64,000 bases of DNA from Gilliamella sp. wkB171 (GTDB lineage Bacteria > Pseudomonadota > Gammaproteobacteria > Enterobacterales > Orbaceae). Within the stretch, counting starts at the first letter, position 1; each line of letters begins with the position of its first letter. This document shows positions 9,596 to 19,488 of the stretch, one piece after another. The notes under the pieces are model-generated. The model was not told the DNA's origin and did no database searches. It saw only the letters and a list, made by a program, of their open reading frames with translations. The translations under genes were made by a program, and so were the position numbers. The stretch covers positions 62,001 through 126,000 of the forward strand of contig NZ_LYST01000055.1 in NCBI RefSeq assembly GCF_001693755.1, in the 5' to 3' direction.

Positions 9596-9933
9596 AAATT
9601 TTTTAAGAGTGACAGTAATTAGATAAGGCCTAAAGAGTTAGGATAATTGTATGCAATATGGATTTTACATACGTAAATTGTAACTATTCTTTATATTATA
9701 CGAAATGTGTTTTATTTAAACAACGAAAGCAAGTTCTTTGTTTAAAGAATACGTAAATATTGGCACTTTTATAGATATTATTATTATTTTATTTGGACAA
9801 TATATAAATTTCAATCATTCTAAACTACTATTTTAATAGATTTTATTTATGAATAAGATTAGTTAAAAGAAATAGATAAAAACCGACTTATTTAGTATGA
9901 TATTTAAAATTGAAATACTAAGGCCTAAAATTT
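9596..9933. other. Divergent intergenic region, exporter operon and ndh
   Basis: A 338-base AT-rich stretch without an open frame of note. It must hold the promoters of the HlyD operon (minus) and ndh (plus). I see no clear operator palindrome, FNR site or RNA structure. Confidence 0.5.
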
Positions 9934-11223
9934 ATGAAAAAAATAATTATTATTGGTGGTGGCGCTGGTGGTTTGGAACTAGCGACAGACCTAGGCGATA
10001 AGCTGGGAAAAAGTAATAAAGCACAGATAACGTTGATCGATAAAAATAGTTATCATCTTTGGAAACCACTATTACATGAAGTTGCAACTGGTGTTCTTGA
10101 TGAACAAGTTGATAATATTTATTACTCTTCTCAAGGGCAAGATCATGGTTTTGGATTTACTCAAGGTACGTTTACCGATATAGATCGTGATAACAAATTA
10201 GTTAAAATTATCGACAATAATAATGAAACAACGTCCCTTGCGTATGATTTTTTAGTGATAGCAATTGGTAGCACTTCTAACGATTTTGGTACGCCAGGTG
10301 TGAAAGAGCACTGTATCTTTTTAGATGACCAAAATGCGGCAATTAGTTTACGTGAAACCTTAATTTCTAAATTTACCAGTTTTTGCTCTATTATTGATGA
10401 GAGCGAAACAAAAGATGAAGATAAAATCCGTATTGCTATCGTTGGTGGTGGCGCAACAGGTGTTGAATTAGCCTCTGAGCTACCTCATATGGTTGAAACT
10501 TTCGGTGCTTGTGGACGCAATAAAATGTGTTCTGATTTATTAGATGTTTCGGTAATTGAAGCAACTGATCGAATTCTACCTGCCTTACCAGAAAAAACAG
10601 CGGAAAGTATTACTCAAACTTTACAAAAACGCGGTATTCATGTGTTAACTAAAACCATGATTACTAAAGCTGAAAGTGACGGTTTTTACCCTAAAGAAGG
10701 GGACGAGATTAAAGCCGACATTATGATCTGGACTGCTGGTGTTAAAGCGCCTGACTTTTTAAAAGAGATTGCCGGTTTAGAATCAAGCCGCTCTAATCAG
10801 TTGGTCGTCAAACCGACATTACAAACTACGCGCGATGATAGTATTTTTGTTATTGGTGATTGTGCTTATGCTATGCAAGATAACGGCCATGCATCTCCTC
10901 CTACCGCGCAAGCTGCACATCAAATGGCAAAAGTGTGTTATGAAAACATTGTTAACTTGTTTAATAATCAACCAATGAAGTCATTTAAATATTCTGACAA
11001 AGGTACCATAATTTCGTTGCACGATACTGCACAAGGAGTGGTTAAATTGGGCAGTAAAAGTGAAATGAGTGTTAAAGGCTTTTTAGCGTTAATGATTCAT
11101 CGATTACTTTATCGTACACATCAGGCGAGTTTACTTGGCATATTTAAAACCATTCGGTTTGCTAGCGCAAGTAAAGTGATGTATAAAGCTAAAGCGTCGT
11201 CGATTTTTACTAATCGAGATTAG
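9934..11223 (+). CDS. ndh: Type II NADH dehydrogenase
   Basis: A 429-residue flavoprotein that oxidises NADH and reduces quinone without pumping protons. It has an N-terminal FAD-binding GGGAGGLELA motif, a second dinucleotide fold (IAIVGGGATGVELASELP, about residues 167-184) and the FAD-binding IGDCAY near residue 310. The amphipathic C-terminal region would contact the inner membrane. The length matches E. coli Ndh. A strong terminator follows, so the gene is monocistronic. Confidence 0.94.
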   Translation: MKKIIIIGGGAGGLELATDLGDKLGKSNKAQITLIDKNSYHLWKPLLHEVATGVLDEQVDNIYYSSQGQDHGFGFTQGTFTDIDRDNKLVKIIDNNNETTSLAYDFLVIAIGSTSNDFGTPGVKEHCIFLDDQNAAISLRETLISKFTSFCSIIDESETKDEDKIRIAIVGGGATGVELASELPHMVETFGACGRNKMCSDLLDVSVIEATDRILPALPEKTAESITQTLQKRGIHVLTKTMITKAESDGFYPKEGDEIKADIMIWTAGVKAPDFLKEIAGLESSRSNQLVVKPTLQTTRDDSIFVIGDCAYAMQDNGHASPPTAQAAHQMAKVCYENIVNLFNNQPMKSFKYSDKGTIISLHDTAQGVVKLGSKSEMSVKGFLALMIHRLLYRTHQASLLGIFKTIRFASASKVMYKAKASSIFTNRD

Positions 11224-11240
11224 TTTTTACATAAGAACAT

Positions 11241-11283
11241 ATAGCTACTTATAAGAATAAAAATTATAAGTAGCTATTTTTTT
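11241..11283 (+). terminator. Strong Rho-independent terminator after ndh
   Basis: A perfect 14-bp stem (ATAGCTACTTATAA at 11241-11254, TTATAAGTAGCTAT at 11264-11277) with a 9-nt loop, followed by a run of T residues. Confidence 0.92.
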
Positions 11284-11326
11284 ATATAATTTAGGCTAAT
11301 TAGTTTAGTTATTTGGGTTTTTATTT

Positions 11327-11926
11327 ATGCGTTTTGTTTCAGTACTTGTGTTATTATTAATCAGTTTTATTTGTGTTGCTGACTACAAACCTCAAGATGG
11401 GGATATTATCTTTCAATCTTCTCAATCCCGTCAAAGTCTTGCTGTTCAACAAGCCACTAACTCACCTTATAGTCATATGGGAATAATTTTTATTAAAAAT
11501 GGAAAACCTTATGTCTTTGAAGCGGCAAATAAAGTGGTCTATACACCGTTTGATAAATGGATAAATCGAGGAAAAAATAGAAAATATATAATTAAACGTC
11601 TAAAAGATCACCCTTTATCACAGCAAGAAATTTCTCATTTAAAACAAGTTGCTCATTCATTTGAAAATAAGCCTTACGATATTTGGTTTGGTTGGGATGA
11701 TACATATATTTATTGTTCTGAATTAGTTTGGAAAATTTATGACCGAGCATTAGCGTTGAAAATTGGACAATTACAAAGAATTAAAGATTTTAATCTTTCA
11801 GCACCAGCAGTTAAACAAAAACTAACTGAACGTTATGGAGATAAGATCCCTTATTCAGAAAAAGTGATTTCGCCTGTTGCTATGTTTAACTCGCCATTAT
11901 TGGTCACTGTTGATAAGCATTGGTAG
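11327..11926 (+). CDS. YiiX/YebB-like permuted papain-fold amidase
   Basis: A 199-residue exported protein of the permuted NlpC/P60-like (YaeF/YiiX) family. A signal peptide covers residues 1-18. The predicted catalytic histidine is in NSPYSHMG (about residue 50) and the cysteine in YIYCSELVWK (about residue 128), the reversed order typical of this family. Family members cleave amide or ester bonds in cell-wall or lipid substrates; the substrate here is unknown. It is convergent with rnhB, with only two bases between the stops. Confidence 0.82.
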   Translation: MRFVSVLVLLLISFICVADYKPQDGDIIFQSSQSRQSLAVQQATNSPYSHMGIIFIKNGKPYVFEAANKVVYTPFDKWINRGKNRKYIIKRLKDHPLSQQEISHLKQVAHSFENKPYDIWFGWDDTYIYCSELVWKIYDRALALKIGQLQRIKDFNLSAPAVKQKLTERYGDKIPYSEKVISPVAMFNSPLLVTVDKHW

Positions 11927-11928
11927 TG

Positions 11929-12522
11929 TTAAACTAACAGTAATTTTTTTATCGGAGCAAAGCTTTTTCGGTATAAGTGATTAATACCATGCGCTTCAAT
12001 GGCAGTTAAATGGGCTTTAGTTGGATAGCCTTTATGCTGAGCCAGTCCATATTGTGGATACAATTTGTCTAATTCAACCATTTCACGATCACGCGTCACT
12101 TTTGCAAGAATCGACGCAGCACTAATTTCAGCAACAAGTAAATCACCTTTAACCACAGCTTGCGTTTGAATGCCGAATTTAGGACAACGGTTACCATCTA
12201 CCAAAACAAAATTGGGTTTAATCGGTAATCCGTCTACAGCTCGTTGCATAGCTAACATGGTAGCGTGTAAGATGTTTAACTTGTCTATTTCTTCAACAGA
12301 TGCTCTTGCAATACACCAAGCTAATGCATTTTCTTTAATAATGTCAAATAGCTGTTCGCGTTTTTTTTCTGACAGTTTTTTTGAGTCTGTTAATCCCTTA
12401 ATCGGTTTATTGGGATCTAAAATAACCGCTGCGGTAACGACATCGCCGCATAATGGTCCTCGTCCAACTTCATCAACACCGGCAATTAATGTGGCATCAG
12501 GGTAAATAAATTCTAACAACAA
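11929..12522 (-). CDS. rnhB: Ribonuclease HII
   Basis: A 197-residue enzyme that cuts RNA in RNA-DNA hybrids and removes misincorporated ribonucleotides. The first catalytic acidic pair is in [11 protein letters not shown], with the others in DGNRCPK and the [12 protein letters not shown] region. There is no in-frame ATG near the N-terminus; translation must begin at TTG 12522 or TTG 12519, inside the end of lpxB, with GAGG seven bases before the first. The overlap of 7-10 bases suggests coupled translation. dnaE, which follows in E. coli, is absent. Confidence 0.94.
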   Translation of the reverse strand: MLLEFIYPDATLIAGVDEVGRGPLCGDVVTAAVILDPNKPIKGLTDSKKLSEKKREQLFDIIKENALAWCIARASVEEIDKLNILHATMLAMQRAVDGLPIKPNFVLVDGNRCPKFGIQTQAVVKGDLLVAEISAASILAKVTRDREMVELDKLYPQYGLAQHKGYPTKAHLTAIEAHGINHLYRKSFAPIKKLLLV

Positions 12523-13667
12523 GGTGAGTCCTCTAAAACATCAAGTACTGCTTGAGCGGCTTGTTCATCGGCATTACAACGAATTTGCTTATGTAACGAT
12601 AAAAAGGTTGCTTTCAATTCCGTATTATCACTCTCTAAGAGAGGAATAACGTGATTAGCGATATTTTCGGGTGTACAGTCATGCTGAAGTAATTCAGGTA
12701 CGATCGCTTTACCGGCTAAAATGTTAGGTAATGAAACATAAGGTGTTTTGATTAATTTTTTAGCTAGCCAAAACGTAAAGGCTTTCATTTTATACCCAAC
12801 CACCATTGGACATTTAGCCAACATACATTCTAAAGCAACCGTCCCTGATGCTAAAATAGCTGCATTACTTGCAATCATTGCTTCACGCGCCTGACCATCG
12901 AATAATTGAACCTTAAGATTAGGGGCGATTTGTGCTTTAATTTGTTCAAACTCTTGTCGCCTTTTTGAATTAGCTAAAGGCACAACAATATGTAAATCTG
13001 GAAAACGTTGCTGTAGCAACTGAGCAGCTTGTAAAAAAGGTGCCGATAATAGCGTGACTTCAGCATGACGGCTTCCTGGTAATAGCGCTAAGCAACGATT
13101 ATTAAGTGGGATGCCTAATTGTTGGCGCATTGCGAATTGATCGGGTATTAAAGGGATATCATCCGCCATTTTATGACCAATAAAACGACACGGCACATCA
13201 AACTTGTCATAAAACGCTTTTTCGAACGGTAAAAAGACCAAAATCAGATTTGTATTACGTTTGATCTTAAATACGCGTTTTTGTTTCCATGCCCAAACAG
13301 ATGGGCTCACATAATGTATGGTTTTGATACCGGCTTGTTTTAGCCTACCTTCTAAAGAGAGATTAAAGTCAGGGGCATCAATACCAATAAAAACATCTGG
13401 TTTAAGGGCGATTAAGCGTTTAGTGATATCTTGGCGGATGGATAAAATGCGGCGCAATCTTCCTAATACTTCGACAATTCCCATTACCGATAACTCATCC
13501 ATTTCATACCAAGCTTGACAGCCTTCGGCTTGCATTTTGGGGCCTGCGATACCGATAAATTGAATATTGGGATGAAGTTTTCTTAAAGCGCAGATTAGAC
13601 CTGCGCCGAGAATATCGCCAGAGGTTTCGCCGGCAACTAAAGCGACAGTAAAGGGCTTATCTGCCAT
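12513..13667 (-). CDS. lpxB: Lipid-A-disaccharide synthase
   Basis: A 384-residue peripheral membrane glycosyltransferase (GT19) that joins UDP-2,3-diacylglucosamine and lipid X to form the lipid A disaccharide. It has the N-terminal [13 protein letters not shown], the GIDAPDFNL motif, [11 protein letters not shown], and the C-terminal LLPGSR and SGTVALE motifs. The start overlaps the lpxA stop in a TAATG arrangement, and the stop overlaps the rnhB start. Confidence 0.96.
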   Translation of the reverse strand: MADKPFTVALVAGETSGDILGAGLICALRKLHPNIQFIGIAGPKMQAEGCQAWYEMDELSVMGIVEVLGRLRRILSIRQDITKRLIALKPDVFIGIDAPDFNLSLEGRLKQAGIKTIHYVSPSVWAWKQKRVFKIKRNTNLILVFLPFEKAFYDKFDVPCRFIGHKMADDIPLIPDQFAMRQQLGIPLNNRCLALLPGSRHAEVTLLSAPFLQAAQLLQQRFPDLHIVVPLANSKRRQEFEQIKAQIAPNLKVQLFDGQAREAMIASNAAILASGTVALECMLAKCPMVVGYKMKAFTFWLAKKLIKTPYVSLPNILAGKAIVPELLQHDCTPENIANHVIPLLESDNTELKATFLSLHKQIRCNADEQAAQAVLDVLEDSPCC

Positions 13668-14446
13668 TAACGAATCATGCCACGAGTTGAACGCGCAAAA
13701 AAGTCGACAAATAATTGTACTTCTGGATGCTGTTTTGCGAGTGTTTCAATTTCTATTTTAGCTTCATCTAAACTTAATCCGTTTCGATAAAGAATTTTGT
13801 AGCTATTACGAATTGCTTGTAGCGCTTCTTTACTGAATCCACGGCGTTTTAAACCTTCATAATTAACACCATGCGGAGTGGCATGATTACCTTGAGCAAT
13901 CACATAAGGTGGTACATCTTGCGCAACGCCTGAACAGCCACCTACCATCACGTGTGATCCTATTACACAAAATTGATGTACAGCTGTCATACCACCAATA
14001 ATGACATAATCGTCTAATTGAACATGCCCACCAAGTGTTGCATTATTGGCTAAAATGCAATGATTTCCAATATGACAATCGTGTGCAATATGGGCATTTA
14101 TCATAAATAAATTATCACTGCCAATACGCGTTAACTCACCACCTTGAACCGTTCCTCGATGGATAGTCACACTTTCACGAATCATATTACGATCGCCAAT
14201 TTCCGTGCGAGTTGGCTCACCACGATATTTTAAATCTTGATTAACTTCACCGATTGAAGCAAATTGATAAATTTGGTTATCGTTACCAATTTTAGTATGG
14301 CCATTGATGACAACATGTGATTTTAAAAAAGTCCCATTGCCAATTTCAACATTTTCACCAATAAAGCAAAAAGGTCCAATTTTGACGTTATCGCCAATTT
14401 TTGCGCCTTTTTCAATTACTGAACTTGGGTGTATTTCCGTTGCCAT
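13667..14446 (-). CDS. lpxA: UDP-N-acetylglucosamine acyltransferase
   Basis: A 259-residue enzyme for the first step of lipid A synthesis, moving a hydroxyacyl chain from ACP to UDP-GlcNAc. The N-terminal two thirds are hexapeptide repeats of a left-handed beta helix ([14 protein letters not shown] and similar). The catalytic histidine region is [14 protein letters not shown] helical C-terminal domain follows. It lies 43 bases after fabZ and is translationally coupled to lpxB. Confidence 0.97.
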   Translation of the reverse strand: MATEIHPSSVIEKGAKIGDNVKIGPFCFIGENVEIGNGTFLKSHVVINGHTKIGNDNQIYQFASIGEVNQDLKYRGEPTRTEIGDRNMIRESVTIHRGTVQGGELTRIGSDNLFMINAHIAHDCHIGNHCILANNATLGGHVQLDDYVIIGGMTAVHQFCVIGSHVMVGGCSGVAQDVPPYVIAQGNHATPHGVNYEGLKRRGFSKEALQAIRNSYKILYRNGLSLDEAKIEIETLAKQHPEVQLFVDFFARSTRGMIR

Positions 14447-14489
14447 AGCAGTTCCTTAATACTGTTTTAGGAATATTTTAAAAACCAAG

Positions 14490-14936
14490 TTATTTACGAG
14501 CACACATCATTTCTGCTTCGCAAACCAACTTGCCATCAACAGTTGCAACTCCATGGAATAGTGCAATACCACGACGTTCTTTAATATATTCAACATCAAG
14601 CACGATTTGATCACCTGGCACAACCGGTCTTTTAAAGCGAGCTTTATCAATTGATGCAAAATAATAAAGTTGTCCTGGTGATAACTCTTCAATACTTTTA
14701 AAAGCTAAAATTCCCGTAGCTTGTGCCATAGCTTCTAAAATTAATACGCCAGGAAAAATCGGTTTATTTGGAAAGTGACCTTGGAAGAAAGGTTCATTAA
14801 CCGTGACATTTTTAATCGCTTTTAATGTTTTACCTTTTTCATAACTAATCACCCGATCAACCATTAAAAATGGATAACGATGAGGTAATAAACTGATGAT
14901 TTCTTCAATATCAAGGGTATTAAGTTCGGTAGTCAA
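14490..14936 (-). CDS. fabZ: 3-hydroxyacyl-ACP dehydratase FabZ
   Basis: A 148-residue hot-dog fold enzyme that dehydrates 3-hydroxyacyl-ACP in fatty acid synthesis. The catalytic histidine and glutamate lie in [23 protein letters not shown]. FabZ competes with LpxA for hydroxymyristoyl-ACP, which fits their shared operon. In E. coli lpxD precedes fabZ; here fabZ is the first gene, with its own promoter, and lpxD must be elsewhere. Confidence 0.97.
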   Translation of the reverse strand: MTTELNTLDIEEIISLLPHRYPFLMVDRVISYEKGKTLKAIKNVTVNEPFFQGHFPNKPIFPGVLILEAMAQATGILAFKSIEELSPGQLYYFASIDKARFKRPVVPGDQIVLDVEYIKERRGIALFHGVATVDGKLVCEAEMMCARK

Positions 14937-14976
14937 AATAGCTATCCTTTTACATTATTTTCTATAAATTTTATAC

Positions 14977-15006
14977 ATTATAACTGAGGATGCCACTATC
15001 ACTCAA
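14977..15006 (-). promoter_or_regulatory. Predicted sigma-70 promoter of fabZ-lpxA-lpxB-rnhB
   Basis: On the minus strand TTGAGT (15001-15006) and TATAAT (14977-14982) are 18 bases apart, about 40 bases upstream of the fabZ start. The -10 box matches the consensus exactly. Confidence 0.6.
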
Positions 15007-15166
15007 GGATGATTTAAATCCCCCGTTTTGTTTAACTATAACTATTATTGCTATATTAATAATAGTTTTATTAAATAAATGATCTGTAAATACTATATTA
15101 TCCTATATCAAATCATATATAATGATCTGAAAATATAGCTAAAAAGTTCCTAACTTGGAGAGTAGT

Positions 15167-15982
15167 ATGAAATCATTGATTAAAATGACGTTAGTAAGTA
15201 GTGCAATTGTATTGGCTTTGGTTGGCTGTGATGATAAAAAAACATCTCAAGAAAAAACACAGCCAGCAACAGATAAAATTACCATTTCAAATGATGCACA
15301 AAAAGAAGCTTATGCTTTGGGTTCATCATTTGCAACTTACATGAAAGCAAATTTAGAACAAAATCAAATTAAAGCCGACCAAGATTATATTATTAGTGGC
15401 TTTAATGAAACTTTCCGTGATGCATCTCAACTTTCAAAAGATGAAGTAAAAAATGTTTTAGAAGCATTCGGTAAACGTATTCAAGAAGAAAGTAAAGCGC
15501 GTTTTGAAAAAGAAAAAGCCGATAATACTGCCGCTGGTGATAAATTCCGTGCTGATTTTGCTAAACAAGATGGCGTTAAACAAACTAAATCTGGATTACT
15601 TTATCAAATTCTTAAAGAAGGCTCAGATCGTCATCCAACTGCCGATGACACCGTTATTGTTCACTATACTGGAACATTAACTGATGGACGTAAATTCGAT
15701 AGTTCTTATGACCGTGGTGAAACAGCAACATTCCCATTAAGCGGTGTTATTAAAGGTTGGACAGAAGGAATTCAATTAATTGGTGTTGGTGGTAAAATTA
15801 AGTTGGTTGTGCCACCTGATTTAGCTTATGGTGATCAAAGCTTCCCTGGACAAGGTGATAAAGCTTCAATTCAACCTGGTTCAACATTAATTTTTGAAGT
15901 TGAGTTACTTGGTATAGATAATGGTGATGCTAATAGCGAAAACCAAAATACTCAATCAGCCCAACCAAAGGCAACAAACTAA
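15167..15982 (+). CDS. fkpA: FKBP-type peptidyl-prolyl isomerase, FkpA-like lipoprotein
   Basis: A 271-residue isomerase that speeds proline cis-trans turns and acts as a chaperone outside the cytoplasm. The N-terminal dimerisation helices (about residues 45-130) precede the FKBP domain (about residues 145-245: VIVHYTGTLTDGRKFDSSYDRG, VIKGWTEGIQL, PPDLAYGDQ). ATG 15167 is used because GGAG lies six bases before it; an in-frame TTG at 15155 lies upstream of that. Unlike E. coli FkpA, it has a lipobox (Leu-Val-Gly-Cys21), with Asp at +2 and +3, which predicts an inner-membrane lipoprotein. tusD overlaps or abuts its end. Confidence 0.9.
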   Translation: MKSLIKMTLVSSAIVLALVGCDDKKTSQEKTQPATDKITISNDAQKEAYALGSSFATYMKANLEQNQIKADQDYIISGFNETFRDASQLSKDEVKNVLEAFGKRIQEESKARFEKEKADNTAAGDKFRADFAKQDGVKQTKSGLLYQILKEGSDRHPTADDTVIVHYTGTLTDGRKFDSSYDRGETATFPLSGVIKGWTEGIQLIGVGGKIKLVVPPDLAYGDQSFPGQGDKASIQPGSTLIFEVELLGIDNGDANSENQNTQSAQPKATN

Positions 15983-15983
15983 T

Positions 15984-16352
15984 TTGAGTAATTCATTAAG
16001 TTACACTCTTGTCGTTTTGGGTCCCGCTTATGGGACCCAATCTGCTTATTGTGCCTATCAATTTGCACAATCACTATTAAGTCAAACTTCTTATCGTATT
16101 GAAAATATCTTTTTCTATGGCGATGGCGTGTATAATGCTAACGATTATACCGATCCGGCAAATGATGAATTTAATTTAATTTCAGCTTGGCAACAATTAG
16201 CGGAAAAATATGCCTTAAAGTTAGGTGTTTGTGTCGCTGCTGCACAAAGGCGAGGTGTGACTAAAAATAATCTTGCGCAATATTTTGAATTAACCGGGCT
16301 AGGAGAGCTAAGTGAATCAATGGCGATTTCAGATCGGACTATTCAATTTTAA
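15984..16352 (+). CDS. tusD: Sulfurtransferase complex subunit TusD
   Basis: A subunit of about 122 residues of the Tus relay, which passes sulfur to TusE and MnmA for 2-thiouridine in tRNA. It shows GPAYGTQSAY near the N-terminus, FFYGDGVYNAN, and the active cysteine in CVAAAQRRG. The frame runs back into fkpA, but homology begins at about base 15984, where a TTG codon immediately after the fkpA stop is the best start. The length then matches E. coli TusD (128 residues). Confidence 0.88.
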   Translation: MSNSLSYTLVVLGPAYGTQSAYCAYQFAQSLLSQTSYRIENIFFYGDGVYNANDYTDPANDEFNLISAWQQLAEKYALKLGVCVAAAQRRGVTKNNLAQYFELTGLGELSESMAISDRTIQF

Positions 16353-16367
16353 CTTAAGGTTATTGCA

Positions 16368-16721
16368 ATGAAGAAAATTGCCATTATTATTAGCTCTTTA
16401 CCTCATGGTGATGCTAAAGGTCGAGAAGCACTTGATATTGCACTTGCTGCATCGGCTATAAACGCTATTTCGGTACTATTTATTGACGATGGGGTATTTC
16501 ATTTATTGCCAAATCAGTATCCTGATAAAATTTTAATGCGCGATTATATTGCTACTTTTAACCTGTTAGAGCTTTATGATATTGATGATGTTTATGTTTG
16601 TCAGTCTGCGTTAAACTCACGAAATCTAACTAATATCAACTTAAATATTCCACATAAAGTACTTGATGCAACATCTTTAAAAAAATTATTAGCTAGTCAA
16701 GATGTGGTTTTACGGTTTTAA
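16368..16721 (+). CDS. tusC: Sulfurtransferase complex subunit TusC
   Basis: A 117-residue DsrF-like subunit of the TusBCD complex. The N-terminus (MKKIAIIISSLPHGDAKGREALDIALAA) and FIDDGVFHLLPNQ match TusC. It follows tusD by 15 bases. The usual third gene, tusB (about 95 residues), is missing: only about 120 bases remain before the terminator. Confidence 0.9.
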   Translation: MKKIAIIISSLPHGDAKGREALDIALAASAINAISVLFIDDGVFHLLPNQYPDKILMRDYIATFNLLELYDIDDVYVCQSALNSRNLTNINLNIPHKVLDATSLKKLLASQDVVLRF

Positions 16722-16844
16722 TTATCAAAACTAAAACACAAATCAGTTTTAACTCTACCCACTGTTTAGATCTTTATTACTTCTATTTGATATATTGAAT
16801 GTGTATAGATGTTTTTATAACAAAATACTAATGATATAAGTTAT

Positions 16845-16895
16845 TAATCCAACCTATTACTTTGCTAACCTCAGTAATAGGTTGGATTATTTTTA
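16845..16895 (+). terminator. Strong terminator after tusC
   Basis: A perfect 16-bp stem (arms 16845-16860 and 16874-16889, core CCAACC/GGTTGG) with a 13-nt loop, followed by TTTTTATT. It closes the fkpA-tusD-tusC unit. Confidence 0.92.
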
Positions 16896-16930
16896 TTAAA
16901 ATAACTTATAGAAATTGAGTGATAACTCGG

Positions 16931-18424
16931 TTAGACCAATTTTTTCATTTGATCGGCAATTTTTTCAGCTTGCTGTCCAACCACAATTTGCACACCTGTT
17001 TTACCTAATTTAATTACTGCCATTGCACCAAGTGCTTTTGCTGCTTGTTCATCAATTAAGTCAGAATCATTAACACTTAGGCGTAAACGAGTAATACATG
17101 AGTCAATATTGGTTAAGTTTTCTTTACCACCAACAACAAATAAATATTCCTGTGCAAGTTGAGATGCATCGCTAATAGCAAGTCCTGATTGTGAATCTTG
17201 GCTATTTGTCGTTACTGTTTCATCATCTTCACGACCTGGTGTTTTAAGATTGAATTTAACAATCACAAAACGGAATACAACATAGTAGACAACAAAGAAC
17301 ACTAAACCTTGTAATATCAACATATACCAATGTACAGCTAAAGGATTGCGGCTGGATAACAGCATATCGATTAAACCTGCACTAAAGCCAAAGCCAGCTA
17401 TCCATTGCATGGTTGCAGCGATAAATAGTGAAATTCCAGTTAAAATAGCATGGATTACATAAAGTAAAGGTGCTACAAACATAAAAGCAAATTCTAAAGG
17501 TTCAGTAACCCCAGTGAAAAATGCGGCAAATGAAGCGGCTAACATGATCGATGCGGTTTTATCTTTGTTGCCTTTTTTAGCTGTATGATACATGGCTAAT
17601 GCTGCGCCTGGTAAACCAAACATCATAATTGGGAAAAATCCTGCTTGATAGCGACCGGTAATACCAATGGTTGCTAATCCATCATCAATTGATTTTTGTC
17701 CACCAAGGAAGGTTGGTATATCATTGATGCCAGCTACATCAAACCAAAATACCGAGTTAAGTGCGTGGTGTAAGCCGACCGGAATTAACAAACGGTTAAA
17801 GAAGCCATAAATACCCGCTCCAATAGAGCCTAAATCTTTAATGTATTTACCAAAAGCAACTAATGCATCATAAATAGATGGCCAAATAAAATATAAAACA
17901 GCAGAAACTAATAGCATGACGATAGAAACAATAATAGGAACTAATCGTTTACCACTAAAAAAAGCTAACGCTTTATGTAATTCAACAGAACTGAATCGGT
18001 TATATAATTCAGCTGCAATAATACCAACTAAAATACCAACAAACTGATTATTAATTTTTTTAAATGCAGGAGAAATTTGAGATTGCCAACCATCAACACT
18101 GGTATCAATACCATTAAATAATGCAATAGAACTTGGTGAAAGTAATGTTGTGACAACTAAAAAACCGACTAATCCTGATAATGCAGCTGCACCATCTTTA
18201 TCTTTTGACATACCATAAGCGACACCTATAGCAAATAGGATTGGCATGTTTTCAATAATTGCACCACCAGATTTTATTAAAAAGGCAGCAATAATGCTAT
18301 TTTGTCCCCAGCCATTTGGATCAATCCAGTAGCCTATACCAAGCAATATTGCCGCCGCAGGTAATACTGCCACCGGCACCATTAATGAACGCCCAATGCG
18401 TTGTAAATAAGCTAAAATTCCCAT
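16931..18424 (-). CDS. nagE: N-acetylglucosamine PTS permease, IIC-IIB domains
   Basis: A 497-residue PTS protein that imports and phosphorylates N-acetylglucosamine. The IIC membrane domain (about residues 1-375) ends with VIVKFNLKTPGRED, the NagE-type linker. The IIB domain (about residues 410-497) has its phosphorylated cysteine in NIDSCITRLRLSV. E. coli NagE continues with a IIA domain; here the protein stops just after IIB (QMKKLV), so a separate IIA such as Crr must supply the phosphate. Divergent nagBAC supports GlcNAc over glucose as substrate. Confidence 0.9.
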   Translation of the reverse strand: MGILAYLQRIGRSLMVPVAVLPAAAILLGIGYWIDPNGWGQNSIIAAFLIKSGGAIIENMPILFAIGVAYGMSKDKDGAAALSGLVGFLVVTTLLSPSSIALFNGIDTSVDGWQSQISPAFKKINNQFVGILVGIIAAELYNRFSSVELHKALAFFSGKRLVPIIVSIVMLLVSAVLYFIWPSIYDALVAFGKYIKDLGSIGAGIYGFFNRLLIPVGLHHALNSVFWFDVAGINDIPTFLGGQKSIDDGLATIGITGRYQAGFFPIMMFGLPGAALAMYHTAKKGNKDKTASIMLAASFAAFFTGVTEPLEFAFMFVAPLLYVIHAILTGISLFIAATMQWIAGFGFSAGLIDMLLSSRNPLAVHWYMLILQGLVFFVVYYVVFRFVIVKFNLKTPGREDDETVTTNSQDSQSGLAISDASQLAQEYLFVVGGKENLTNIDSCITRLRLSVNDSDLIDEQAAKALGAMAVIKLGKTGVQIVVGQQAEKIADQMKKLV

Positions 18425-18520
18425 AAGTTAACCTCACATATTGTTAAACAATATCTAAAAAAGTTAAGTTAAAAACAGTTGTTAGATATTAGTTGTTATT
18501 TTTTTATATTTGATATTATA

Positions 18521-18531
18521 TTATTTTACTT
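18521..18531. promoter_or_regulatory. Possible second NagC half-site near nagE
   Basis: TTATTTTACTT repeats the right half of the palindrome at 18597-18623. E. coli NagC binds two operators and loops the DNA between nagE and nagB; this could be the nagE-side site. The left half is degenerate, so this is weak. Confidence 0.35.
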
Positions 18532-18553
18532 CGCAAATTAATTATTTAATTTT

Positions 18554-18569
18554 TGTGATTTTTGTCACT
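18554..18569. promoter_or_regulatory. CRP binding site between nagE and nagB
   Basis: TGTGA (18554-18558), six bases, then TCACT (18565-18569). This differs by one base from the CRP core TGTGA-N6-TCACA. It lies between the two divergent starts, where E. coli also has a CRP site for nagE-nagB activation. Confidence 0.75.
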
Positions 18570-18596
18570 AATTTTTTTGATTAAATACTTTAATAT

Positions 18597-18623
18597 AGTA
18601 AAATATAGTCAACATATTTTACT
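18597..18623. promoter_or_regulatory. Probable NagC operator
   Basis: A perfect inverted repeat, AGTAAAATAT (18597-18606), seven bases, then ATATTTTACT (18614-18623), lies 48 bases before nagB. Size, AT-rich arms and location fit an operator for the ROK repressor encoded at the end of the operon. Confidence 0.7.
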
Positions 18624-18670
18624 TTAAAAAAAAAGAAGTTATTTTATTATATCAGAAGAGGTAGTAGCAC

Positions 18671-19477
18671 ATGAGACTTATTCCTTTAGAAAATGCGCAA
18701 CAAGTTGGCGCTTGGGTTGCACAGCGTATTGTTAATAAAATTAATCAATTTAAACCGACAGCGGATCGTCCGTTTTTATTAGGCTTACCAACCGGTAGTT
18801 CACCTTTAGTTATGTATCAACAATTAATCAAACATTATCAGGCAGGTCATGTCAGTTTTAAACATGTTGTTACCTTTAACATGGATGAATATGTTGGGTT
18901 ACCGGAAGATCACCCTCAAAGTTACCACACGTTTATGCATGAAAATTTCTTCAACCATATTGATATTGATAAAAACAACATCCATATATTAAACGGTAAT
19001 GCGCCAGATATCGATCAAGAATGCCGTGAATATGAAGAAAAAATTAAATCTTACGGTAAAATTAATATTTTCGTTGGTGGTGTGGGTCAAGATGGACATA
19101 TCGCATTTAACGAACCAGGCTCTTCACTTTGTTCAAGAACACGGATTAAAACTTTAACTGAAGATACCATTATTGCTAATTCTCGCTTTTTTAATAATGA
19201 TAAAAATCAAGTACCAAAACACGCACTGACTATTGGTGTTGCAACATTAATGGATGCACAAGAGGTAATTTTACTTGTTTGTGGTCATAATAAGAGTTTA
19301 GCACTACAAGCAGGTGTTGAAGGTTCAATTAATCATTTATGGACTGTGACTGCATTACAAATGCACCCAGCATCAATTATTGTTTGTGATGAGCCAAGTA
19401 CTGATGATCTTAAAGTCAAAACCTTAAAATATTTTAAACAGATGGAAGCAGATAATCTTAAAATAACTGTTTTATAA
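18671..19477 (+). CDS. nagB: Glucosamine-6-phosphate deaminase
   Basis: A 268-residue cytosolic enzyme that converts glucosamine-6-phosphate to fructose-6-phosphate and ammonia. It has GLPTGSSPL for phosphate binding, the catalytic FNMDEYVGL, and the [18 protein letters not shown] loop with the ring-opening histidine. It is the first gene of nagB-nagA-nagC and feeds GlcNAc carbon into glycolysis. A GAGG lies nine bases before the ATG. The promoter region carries CRP and ROK-type sites. Confidence 0.97.
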   Translation: MRLIPLENAQQVGAWVAQRIVNKINQFKPTADRPFLLGLPTGSSPLVMYQQLIKHYQAGHVSFKHVVTFNMDEYVGLPEDHPQSYHTFMHENFFNHIDIDKNNIHILNGNAPDIDQECREYEEKIKSYGKINIFVGGVGQDGHIAFNEPGSSLCSRTRIKTLTEDTIIANSRFFNNDKNQVPKHALTIGVATLMDAQEVILLVCGHNKSLALQAGVEGSINHLWTVTALQMHPASIIVCDEPSTDDLKVKTLKYFKQMEADNLKITVL

Positions 19478-19488
19478 AGGATAACTCA

